From Nomia melanderi (taxonomy: Eukaryota; Arthropoda; Insecta; Hymenoptera; Halictidae), in NCBI RefSeq assembly GCF_051020985.1, contig NC_134999.1, positions 29,545,160-29,609,159 on the forward strand: a stretch of DNA of 64,000 nt, written 5' to 3'. This document shows, piece by piece, positions 37,623 to 48,900 of this stretch. Position 1 is the stretch's first letter; each line of letters opens with the position of its first letter. The notes under the pieces were generated by a model. It made no database searches, was not told the DNA's origin, and saw nothing but the letters and a program-made list of their open reading frames with translations. A program made the position numbers and the translations under genes.

Positions 37623-37847
37623 TTAACTGTGAAATTTAGTTTGAAAAATCTCTCATTGAGCGCGCAATAAAATCAAATAATAATACACGCCTAACGCAGA
37701 CAGAATGAATCTATAATATATTCGAACAACAAATCAAAGCAAACGGAGAAGTACGCATTTATCTGAAGAACTAAATAATTTATCGTTGAAAAAATTAGTA
37801 TCATTTTGCGTTTCAAGATGACACGTATACTCATCGAACGCAGTTAA
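37623..37847. mobile_element. TTAA-ended element, family M (copy M2)
   Basis: It starts TTAACTGTGAAATTTAGTTT and ends CATCGAACGCAGTTAA. The start, end and an interior phrase are shared with copy M1 at 16428-16569, and the right end also with a fragment near 28020-28045. 225 bp, non-coding. Confidence 0.5.
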
Positions 37848-37869
37848 CTGAAGTTTCAAGAGGAAACCC

Positions 37870-38660
37870 GGACATGTCCAACGAAACGAAATCCCTGTTA
37901 TTAATCTGCGCACGGGGTTGCCGCAATCCCAAGAAGTTCGACCTACCGAACTTGCCAAGGAATAAAGGGAAGACCGAGTGCCGGCGTGGCCTTGGAGCCA
38001 CGCGCCTAGGAAGGTGTTTTATGGGCCCTATAATGGGGCCCAGAATACCCATTCCGTTTCTTTATGCTCTGGTACCCTCGCTTGACTCTCTTCCTCTAGC
38101 CCCTTTTCTCGTCCGTCTTCGTCCGTCTTGCTCGCTCTCTCGATCCTCGCCTCGTCCTTTCCCAACTTTCTCAACGAGGATCGTCGCAGTAAACTGCAAC
38201 AGGCCGAGGAAGAGTAGCCGGCACGCAGGGAAAGGGCAACGAAACATGGGCCAGAGAAAGAGAGAAAGAAGGGCAAGCGGCTGCCGGGAAACTTTCATAT
38301 TTACGAGGTCATTGCGCGTCCGTTTACGATGGTACAATTCCTGTTTGCGAGATTACTTATTTTCATTAAAACGGTTGCCGGTGGGTGGCTTTTCTAGCCT
38401 GGCGGCAGGGCCCCAAGGTCGTAAGCCCTGTAAGGTAGCCGCGCGTACCGTTGCCAGCTCGCCTTATGGGCCCTGCTGATGTACCCTAATGATCCAGCAT
38501 ATCTTTCTTACAGCGGGACCCTGTCCGGAGTAATATAGAGCGGAACAGACCACGCGCTGCCATTGTAAATTCCAGTCGGAGTTGAACGGCTCGTGAAAAG
38601 TCTCGATACAACTTTTCGGCTTCTTTTTTTTGGGGGGACTACTCGGGTAAATTCGAACGC
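37870..38660. promoter_or_regulatory. GC-rich island, candidate regulatory DNA
   Basis: A nearly 800-bp GC-rich block with repeated GGGCCC-containing phrases: ATGGGCCCTATAATGGGGCCC at about 38022 and TTATGGGCCCTGC near 38463. A 201-codon plus-strand frame crosses it, but its Arg/Ser/Pro-rich composition, the open frames on the opposite strand and the absence of any domain argue for GC-driven openness. Regulatory or lncRNA function is inference. Confidence 0.3.
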
Positions 38661-38682
38661 CTCGAGATACAGTAGAAGTTCA

Positions 38683-38909
38683 GTTAACAGTAGAATTACC
38701 GAGCACTGACATTGACCTTCTCAAATTTCTCTACAGAAACTCCAAGAGTGCATCTATTAAGACTTCAATTGATTCATAATTTAATTTGCGTACTGACAAA
38801 TCAATTTCTTTAATGACTCCCAGAAAAGCATCTGCTATGTTTTCAATAAACGCGGAAAGAAGAAATCAGGAATGGGTCATTTTGACTCATTCGGTGGTTC
38901 TAGTGTTAA
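38683..38909. mobile_element. TTAA-ended miniature element, family A (copy A10)
   Basis: It starts TTAACAGTAGAATTACCGAG and ends CGGTGGTTCTAGTGTTAA. 227 bp with an interior shared with copy A7. Confidence 0.65.
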
Positions 38910-41870
38910 ATTCTTCTTTTTGATACTGATACAACTTCTTTCTCTACTTGCATTACTTTCTTCTGAAGGATTTTATTCTTATAGTTATTTTTCAATCAGT
39001 TTTTTACAATATACAGTAATGCTGCATGCTGTAAGAGTGAAAACAGTGTCAGTTGGGAAATGGGAAAATCTCAGAAACTGATGAAACCAGGAAATATTTA
39101 GAAATTAATTTTTTAGGTATAGATATTTATTATGTATTAGAATTATTTATAAGGTTAGTGTAAGTTAGCTATAAGTTGTATAGTCGTGACTTTTTATAAA
39201 GGATCATAAAAATTAGAGTTTATTCGTACTTTGTATTTTGATATTATATCAGTTTGACGTACAAATATACAGAAAATAAACTAACGTTTCACTAGAAAAA
39301 TTAATGAGATGAAGTCTCTTAACATGTTTCAGAAAATGAGATTTATGAAAGAAATCCACAGCTATATTTTTCACTGAAAAATATGCAGCCTTGCTGTGTG
39401 TGCCATTTTTCTGGCTCCGGTTGTTTTCAAGATATCCTATTCAATATGTTTCTCACCTCAAATTTCGAAGATTGTTTTCACCCCCTACATGTGTACCATG
39501 ACTGATAGAAAAATACGTCCCAAATATTCTTGTAACAACTACTTTTTAAGTAGTCTAGCTAAGGTACATAGAAATTTACTAATATTATTTGGACATTATC
39601 CCGTAGAAAAATAAATCATTCAAATACTTCAACCATTATACTGCAAAATTTCAGCAATGATAAGTTAAAAACTTAGCAAAATAAACAATATAAAAATATA
39701 TCTCGAAATACAGTAACGAAACATCGAACTTTTTGTCAGAGAAAATCCTCAGCCTGTACATATCAATCTTATATTATTAAAATCAATGTCAGAGAAAATA
39801 TAATAGAATACAATAAAACCTTGAATACTCATAATGACTAAATACCGAGACAAAAGAAAAATATTATATACTTTGAAAATACGAATAATTGCAAAATAAG
39901 GAAACTAAAGCTCATTTCGACCGGTACAGTAGTTTTAGTAGCAGTAAACGCTGAAATTGTCAAAATTAATTGTTCCTATACAATTTGTAGACTCCTTTCT
40001 GTAATCTTTTTCCAAATTTTATAAATTCGAATATTTCCGTTAACATGATTGATATATTCGACCTGTAAGTTAAAATGAGAACACCTTAGCTGGCTCACGG
40101 GTGAGATGGTGGAACCCGTAGCAATGGTAGCGCTTCTCCTTGAAAATATCTGAATCGATCTTTCCTCCCTTCGTGTGAGTTCCTATAGCAGCCCGGCCAC
40201 CGGCATCGCGACGCCTACTTCAGCTCCACCCACGTATCTCGTACATGCGCAGCAAAAGTTCGGTGGTTGACATGTCAACGAAACCCTCGTAAAACGGGTC
40301 GCTCCTTAATCAGCTCAGGGGCAATCAGCTTGCTCGTATTCGAGGGTGGTTACGTCTTCTCGTAAATGGATATTGTTGCACGAATTGCTTCGACGCAGCG
40401 TCTCGAACAATAAAAGATGAGGGAAAATAGAGATTCATTGATGATTTGCGCTTCTTAACCAATTAACTGGGTTCACCGAGTATACGCGTCAATTTAAAGA
40501 AGAAAATAATAGTAACTTCTTCGACAATAAATTACTATTAGTTTTTTTAAATCATTATAACTGACATATAATAACAGAAACAGAGCAATAAGCTTCTTCC
40601 ATAAAGGAAATAAAAAATTCATCTGATTTTAGGCGATTTCGCCATAAGCCTTTCCTCCGAATCTCATTAATTAGTTCAATCGTAAGAGACCAGAAGAATA
40701 AATTTATTTGTAAAACATACTTTGCTGTGGCATAATGGTTAATGGAAGATCGATAGTAAAATTGATAATAAATTCTTTCATAGACCAATATGCTATACCT
40801 ATAAAGTACCATTAAAGTGAAAATTACTAGATTGCTAGCTTCCAGTTATTGGAAATCTCATTTTCATTTAAATTTTAATTTCACGCGAACGGAAGCTTCG
40901 ATGAATCCACCCTAGATAATTTCGAGTTTCCAAATTTTCCTTCCAGTTCGTTTCACAAACTTTAGCTACCTAATACCTACTAATAGACTATAACCTACAG
41001 TTTCCGTGTAAATTAGATCTTCCGGATTCCGAGGATCGAAAAAAGAAATAGTTAGGTACAGAGTCCGAGCTGTAAAGCCTCAACTTTTACAACTTGGCTA
41101 GGCCAATTAAATTGTAATCGAAAGGAACGTCTGTAAATAAGATGAAGCAATTGCGATTATGAAAAACGTCCGGGTAGCGGGAAACTGTATACCTGTGCCG
41201 TAACAAGAGCACAGAGCAAACGGTACAAAAGCTGTGCCCTGCACAGAAGCGAACGTTTATACAAGGATGCAACAATGGATGCTCGCGATACAGGCAACTT
41301 TACGAGGAGTAAGGTAGGCCTGCTTCTCTTTCCTTTATCCTGGCTCATGATTTAGGGTATGTTTACCTGCAGTTAAGTACCTTGACGCGTCCGTGACGGC
41401 GAGGACGGGCCAATTTGGCGCAAATAAGGGAAACGTCGTGGGGCAGCTACTTCAAATGTATAGAATTCTAACAGTTTCTGTAAACACGCACGCTTCATCC
41501 CTCATTTCGCCCTACCGGCACGTAAACCGCTCGACATTCACGGCAAATTCGCCCTCGTGGACGAAATTTATTGCGGCTTTCGGCGCTATCGATGTTTAGA
41601 CGGTACACATGTTGCCTGGATGTCCGGATTAAACGATTCTGAGCAGATTTCTGTTTTAATCCATTAACGATGGATAAGGAGAAAGTAATAACAACGTGAG
41701 GACTATTGAACGCATTTTTCCATTAGAATTGATGAAGACGAAAATTCATGGCCAAGTTAATCGTAAAGGGGAAAACTTTGTATATAAATGAATACTACAA
41801 TTCTACTTTATTCAAATTCGTGAACTTACCATTTCTTTCTGATATATGTAAAATATTTTTTGGAGGGAAG
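38910..41870. other. Intergenic DNA
   Basis: No gene was recognised. It holds a half-copy of family A near 39880-39950 (phrase AATAATTGCAAAATAAGGAAAC and GTACAGTAGTTTTAGTAG). GC-richer patches occur at about 40080-40400 and 41040-41630. Confidence 0.4.
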
Positions 41871-42134
41871 CGATCAAAATGACTTTAATAGCTGTAAAAA
41901 CTTATTGACGTAGACCATAAGTTCCTATAGTTATATAAATATCAAAAACTACATTTGTAACGATATTTATGGTGATATTTTGATGGCATTCTTATTTCTA
42001 TGTATAAATATCGTTATAAATGTATTCTTTCAATCAATTATTGTGTATATAGTTTTTAATGTTTATACAATTATAGGAACTTATGGTCCATGTCAATATG
42101 TTTCATTTTTACAGCTGTTAGAGTCATTTTTATC
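41871..42134. mobile_element. 264-bp near-perfect palindromic element
   Basis: The two halves fold on each other almost end to end. The left arm (CGATCAAAATGACTTTAAT, TAGCTGTAAAAAC, GACCATAAGTTCCTATA, AACGATATTTAT) is repeated in inverse order and orientation in the right arm, with small indels. This is typical of a foldback MITE. A transcript would form a long hairpin with about 100 bp of pairing. Confidence 0.65.
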
Positions 42135-42237
42135 GTTTTTATGTAATATTTCAACATTTCAACGTTATTAAAGGAAAGCAAGTTCTTAGTATAACAGTAA
42201 TCCTTTGATTTCACCATGAGTATAACTGTACATAGGT

Positions 42238-42458
42238 CAGGGGTGTCGAACTGGGTGCTCGCTAGTTCTCTAGTGTCCTTCCCCTTGCAGAAAGTTACCC
42301 TCTCCATATCTACCTTCACTTGTTTGTATTGAACGCTACATAGAACTGCGCAAGCACACAATCTTGGGCAATTCCTAGGATAGAAGTAGTAGGGGAATCG
42401 CTAACGGAGTTGCGGAATTATGTAACTAGTTTGAGGGGAGGCAGTTTCGACACCCCTG
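42238..42458. mobile_element. Short hAT-like non-autonomous element
   Basis: Terminal inverted repeats CAGGGGTGTCGAACTG and CAGTTTCGACACCCCTG bound a 221-bp non-coding interior. The terminus CAGGGGTGTCxAACT is characteristic of hAT-superfamily elements. I did not find an 8-bp target duplication, so the ends may have decayed. Confidence 0.6.
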
Positions 42459-42480
42459 TTCTAAGAAAGTACTAAACTGT

Positions 42481-42646
42481 TTAACACTAGAACTACCGAG
42501 CATTCCTTAGGGTTGATGTGTAATCCTTATAAAGATGATTTTCAAAATCATTATGGATATTGAACACGTTTAAAATATCATTAATTGCAAAATAAGAAAA
42601 CTGAAACCCGTTATTTTGACCGGTACCACGGTAGTTCTAGTGTTAA
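42481..42646. mobile_element. TTAA-ended miniature element, family A (copy A12, best-preserved ends)
   Basis: It starts TTAACACTAGAACTACCGAG and ends CGGTAGTTCTAGTGTTAA, an exact inverted match over 18 bp including the TTAA. 166 bp with no coding capacity. This copy gives the clearest consensus for the family. Confidence 0.75.
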
Positions 42647-44390
42647 TGAAAAATTTACATGCTTAATCTGCTAATATTTTTGATTCAATAATTATTCTAT
42701 AGAATGTCTTCAAAAATAGTAATACGAAAATTTTCATTTCCTACTGTATAACAATAATTTATTTAATTTCGAAGTTTGAAATTGTCCACAATTGAAAAAA
42801 TTCTAAACTTGTATCAGATTTAATTATGTATTATACAATTTGTTATTTACTTGTTTCTTCAACAATAAGATTCAATACAAGATACATAACAGTTTAAGAT
42901 CTTTATCATAAAGAGTACGAGAATTTTGTTCATTTGTAGATTGTATGAAGATATGTAAATCACAATATGTACTTTTATATATACTTACCTTTACTAATTT
43001 AGTTTCATGTTATGTAAATTTAAATAATACCAATTATCTAATATATGCATGTTACATACGAACATAATTTTTAGTCACCAAATAATAATAAAATGTACAT
43101 CATATATTTTTGAAAATTGCTATATGGATTGTTAGCTGTTATTTTCCTTGAAATGAAATTCTATCTTATAAATTCATAGTTTGATGATAGAAACATTGCT
43201 TTGTGCATAAAAATATTATCCAACAGTTTTGAAAATACATTTAAGAATTAATGTATGCGAGGTTTTATTATCAAATTTTCCTTAACGGTAAAACATTAGA
43301 AGAAAAACAAATCATAATTTGGAAGCAATTAAATCAAGATGAAAAAAAAATTAATTTTATATTAAAACAAAATAATTATATAAATAGACATATAAATGTT
43401 TCTCTATTTTTAATAAAACAGTGAATATAACTGTTTAACATAGTATTAAGATGTTACTTGAAATGCCCCGATTTTTATTTTATTATATTATATCACTGTC
43501 ATATAGAAAACGTAATATGAGGAATGAAAAGAAAAGGGTTAAGTATGTAATTATTATTTTTATAATATTTATGGTTTCGATATTTACGGTAGAATTCTAT
43601 TTTTATTATTTCACTCTCTAAATTCGTTTAGTTTTCAAATTAGAATTCAAGAAATAAATTGTAAAATTATCACTGATTATTTTCGGATATTAAATTTTGA
43701 AAGCAACTTTTTATCATTGAGAAATAAATTATAAATTATTGTGTTTTATTATTAATATAATCATTAATTTAGGAATTATAGATACAATACTAGAAACGAT
43801 GCGCTAGCAGATACCTACTTAACTCGAACTTACGAATTCGTCATTTTGAAAAAAGATGCAGTTTACCTTTTAACGAAAAATGAATACTGATTTTCCATGT
43901 ATCAACGATATTTAGTATCTTATTTAGCATTAACGTAACATTATTATATTTAAATTCATTACTCCGAAGATTTTGTAAAAACAATAACGTCATACAATCT
44001 ACATTCGTAAAATAAAATCGTTCAAATCTTCAAGCTTTTTTAAGAGTCTATATTTACACATTGTTAATAGCTTTTTTTTAAAAAACCAAACAAAATTCTG
44101 TTCACCGAGATGCTAAAATCAATTGGACAACGCGATTTCTATTTTGAGTGGACGGATGTTCTGTTAATATGCAATGAAAAGAAGACGACTTTAATTGTGC
44201 TGCGAATTAAATAAAAACTTACGTTAGTTATAGCGTCAGTCAAAATGATAATCCTTAAGTCTGATAATGTACACATAGTAACAATATTATACGGCGGTAC
44301 AATAAACGCATTCCGAGAAAAGAAAACCTTCAAAGAAGGAATCACATCATAAGGATCATATGTATAATGAAGAACAGCAATATATACTGT
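42647..44390. other. AT-rich intergenic DNA
   Basis: No gene was recognised, and no structured repeat I can support. It is among the most AT-rich parts of the window. Confidence 0.5.
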
Positions 44391-45904
44391 TTTATTCATC
44401 ATTAATATACTTAATAAATGCTATATATATATACATATACATATGCATACGAATTCACACACATACGCATACATGTATATATACAGCATCCGTTTAGACA
44501 ATGCATATGTATATACACGATATGATATAATTTATAACTGAACTATTCTTAAACTGTATGCGAGGAGAAGTATGTCATAAAATCGAACTCATAAAACGTG
44601 ATAATATTAAGAAATATTTTCTCTTCTACTCTCGGCAACAACATTATAAGACTGGTTACAGTTTCATTTTTACACAACCAATCATTTCTCTCATTCCGGC
44701 TCTCTCTCTCCCTCGCCCCCTTTCTTTGCAGTTGTACCATCTTTTACAGAATACCCTGTAAATGCGTGTGTATGTGTCTGTGTGTGACATGTAAGCGCGC
44801 GGCGAACGCACATCAGATTGCGGTCATTTATAATTTATACGAAAAAGCGTGATAACACATATTCATAATTCGCAATGAGGAGTATCGTCTACCTGTTCGA
44901 AGAAAAAAAAAACAATTTTTGTGACTTTGTATCGATCCAACATTGGCGAGCTGCATCACGCTCCGTGGTATTCTTAGTACTCATGTTTCTGGTAGCGTAT
45001 CGTTCTCGTACGATGTCTAATCGAATATACTAAAATATAACATGATTAGCAATAACAATTAAGATAATCATTCTAGCATCTAAAAAACATATATTCGCGA
45101 TAGCCGATAAATACTATTCAAATCCGATCAATCAAAAATTGTTTCCGTTTGCATAAGAGTCACATTCTATTGATAACATTCGGGCAAAAAAAAAAAACAA
45201 ATAGAACAAGATAAAATTTCAAATTCGCAAATAATATCAATATTTCTCATCACAAATAATTCGTTAAAAAAAAGGAGAATAAACAAAGAAACAAATCAAC
45301 ATCCCGATAATAAAACTTCAAAAGTTCGTTTAAAATTAAATAAATGAATCTATATAACATGGCTGCTACATACAAGTAAAAAAAAAATACAACATTAAAT
45401 ACAGCATAACCAGAAGTATAGGCACTAATCTCGCTCTCGAAAAGTCAGGACTATACGATTGATAAAACAGTCATGATTCAAGGTCGGGATAAAAAAAAAA
45501 ATTTACTATGTACAGTTCGTATTTGACATCCTGGCTATTCGTCCATAAAACTCGGCCAATATTAGAACGATCGATTGCCGTGTCTGTTCGTTCTCCAACA
45601 ACAGACAAAACAACGAGTCAATCCAGCATCCCAAGACACGTCTAGTTAAATCAAGAGCAGATGACGATTGTATTGCGTGAGCTCACGTAAAGCGGAAGAG
45701 ATATGGGAAACACATTGGCTGCTTCCTCTACGTAGGTAGAAGTATATTTCCTTTTTTGTCTTTCTTTTTCTGTTTACAAACGTTTGTTATAGTTTCGTTC
45801 ATCCATCCTGTTCAGCTACCTCCGTCCTGTAATATTCATCTGCGCTTGAGCAAGGCTATGACACGTTGCACCGTACAACTACAATTCGTATCCAAGATGG
45901 CATT
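44391..45904 (-). other. Probable 3' UTR of the IRS gene, with microsatellites
   Basis: About 1.5 kb between the IRS stop codon and the first AATAAA I find on the minus strand (44391-44396). It contains TA/CA-type microsatellites at about 44420-44520, a CT run near 44698 and a GTGT run near 44766. It includes many A-runs on the plus strand, meaning T-runs in the transcript. The extent of the UTR is inferred from that single signal. Confidence 0.4.
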
Positions 45905-48900
45905 TTAGTTTGGCTTAAGTTTTTGGAAGTCAATTTCAGCGTAATTGAAGCTATCTTGAGTCGCTGGCGAGACAGGCGCCGTGCTTCCCGTCTCAGGAAG
46001 ATCAAGGCTAGCATAGTGCAAGTTTGTTTTATCAGACTGTAATTTATCCAAAATTTCATTATCCAATGGACTTGACGTGGCCGTAGGCGTAGGTGTCGGT
46101 GTTTCCTCCGGTATTTTCGATGACGAAGACTGCTTTTCAATTGTTGTACTTTCCGTTGTCTTAAACCCGGACAACGTGGGACTGGTATTAGGAGACGCAG
46201 TTATTAAACGAGGCTTCGACAAGTTTAAATCAGAAAAGTTTTTCGTTACGGAATTCAACATATTATCTTGCGATGATAATAAATTAGATATCATTCGATT
46301 ATCCTTTCCTGTAGGACTAGATGGTCTATCATTGATTACTTTCGACAAACTATTGTTCGTTTCCGTCACCGGAATAGAATTGACTCTATTCGCGGTTTCC
46401 ATAATCGCTCGGTCTTTTTTGGAGGTTATGCTCAATTCTGACGATTCGTCGTTATTTTTTTGATGGCCGAAAGACTTTTCCGGCGACTGAGGACTATTCA
46501 GAGAGAAAGGGAAAATAGTTGCCGAAGAACCTGTTGGAGTTGCCCGTGGAGGAGATGCAGGTGTACTTGCTAAACTTTCTGATTCTGGACTTCCATTTAA
46601 GGGTAAGAAGTTAGGTGTATTTAATGGTTTGTTCCCTGCTTGAATTGCAATCGGCTGAGAACGTGATTTTTCCTTACGACTACCTGTCCGCGCTGATTTG
46701 CGATTGTTTCGATTACTCATATCCATGTTCATATAATCTTGTTCTAGGATTGTTCTGGATTTAAAATTCATATCGACATAATCGACAGGTGGACGTCGTG
46801 GAAGATCAACTGGTGCAGTCCTCGTTACGCCTGAAATTCATTAAACACGATTAATTAAGTAACTGTGATTTTACGAAACAAAAAATCATGTTTTGTTAAT
46901 TTTGTAAGAACAATCTTAACGCATTAATGAAGATCATGAAAAGTAGTCATAGCGGTAGATAAAATAAAGTTTCGAGTGATAAGACTATTTATTTGCTTTG
47001 TAGACAATATGTAAGTGGTACTCAAGATTGCTACTTTATATAAAACTTAAAAACAACGAAAATCAATTCCTATACTTTTTATATAATCATAATATTGTAA
47101 TTTAATTCGACTTTCGATTCGTGCGATTACACGTGTGGTGTTTGCTAATCATCTTAAAAAATAATTGCATTTTTATATACAAATGAATAATCAAAATTTT
47201 AATGATTAAAAATGAAAATAATTTTTTAGAATATTTTTTGAAATATCATTTGTATCGTAAAGAAATATAATTTCTTAAAATATCATGTTTACTTCGAAAA
47301 TATTGAACATTTTTCTAACCTTCACTGTAAATGCAGCTATAAATATAAATCTGCAAAACTGTGTAACAGAACATAAATATGTTTCTATACCTGGTGGTCC
47401 GTTTGATTGCACACATTCTTCTTGCATAGGCGATGAAATCTGCTTAGGACTCGCGTTGGATTGAGACCAATCTTCAACTACTCCATCCATTCTTACATAT
47501 GGCGTTTCTGCTTCCTCCACCGGCTTCAAAGTAGTAATTATAGGTTTATGTGTAGAAGCTGAAGATGATATATGCATGTGACTATGATTTTGATTGGCAG
47601 TGATTGTATTATTATTGTTATTACGATTGATCTGAAAAAGTGGAAATATTAAAATTTAATGGAGACTGTCTAAAAATAATAATTAGTATTTATATGATTT
47701 TGCTATGATGATAATGATTTATAACTAGCGTTTTATCCATTTTGCATATCATAGTTTAATTGAATTAATAGATACCTTATTAATGCGGCTCATATCAACA
47801 TAAGGGGCAATGGTTGATAAGGGCGGTTGTCCGGGAGACATATCAACATAGGAACTGGTGTCAGTGGCAGTAGAATAAGAATATGACTGTGATTGCGACT
47901 GCGAATATGACGAAGGCGATGAATTGAAAGTCGTAGAAATACTAGGTTTCGTGAAGTCCAATTCCATTAAATCCTCCATTCGTTCAGAGTTTACAGAACA
48001 TCCAGAGTTATGTCCCCAAGAACTGGACAATAATGGCGCTGAATTCGATTTGCTGGAAGTTGAATTATCCGAACCCACTGGTAATGCATTTATTATACTC
48101 GCGAATCTTCCAATCTCAGGTTTTCTTGATTTACTGCCTACAGAGAAGGCTCGTACCCTGCTGGCTTCTTGTTGAGTAATATCCAGTCTATGTAAAATAA
48201 ACCCAAATTAAAAACGTCTCAATTTGCACATACTACATAGTTTAGTTATTTATAGCTATACAAAATGAATAAAGTTTCAGAATAGAATGATTAAAAAATA
48301 AAAATTTGAATTTGAAGTCTTATCACGAAAAAAAACTAACATTTTCTGTAATGTTTCAGAAGCTTCCCATTTAAGAAGCAAATAAAAAAAATGTGTTGTG
48401 TATAGAAATTCGTACCTATTTTTACGATGCCTATTCGAAGGTTCTGGTCGAGAACCAATTGAGTAGGCTCTGACTGGTCTAGTTAAGTCATCTCCAGGAG
48501 GTAGAAAACTCGTGACCTTATCCAAATGATATTCGGAGAACCGTAAGTCTGTACTAGGTGTACCGGAAGTAACAGAACAGCTACTGCCACCGTGTTGCGA
48601 CATATCGTCAGGAAAATGGCCGTTATGACTATGCGAAGGATCCATATCGACGTATCCGTTGTTTCCAACGGGCGCCATAGGTACATAACCCTCTGGTAAA
48701 GTGTTGCTTTCCTCGATTAAGGATGACCCTCGCGAATGCGAATGTCCTGTTCCTAAATTCATTTGCATGTAGGCTCCGCCGCGACCAGGACTCGATCCAC
48801 CAGGACTGTACATATCTATATAGGAACTCTGCTGCCAAAATAATGAATTGTAGACGTTAAATTATCAGTAATGAATTCTTAAGCTACAGTACAGCTTCCA

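Noticed and set aside
37874..38479. 201-codon plus-strand open frame
   Set aside because: GC-rich, Arg/Ser/Pro-dominated, with overlapping open frames on the other strand and no domain or splice logic. Openness is explained by base composition.
46077..46463. 128-codon plus-strand frame opposite the last IRS exon
   Set aside because: Antisense shadow of the Ser/Asn-rich IRS tail.
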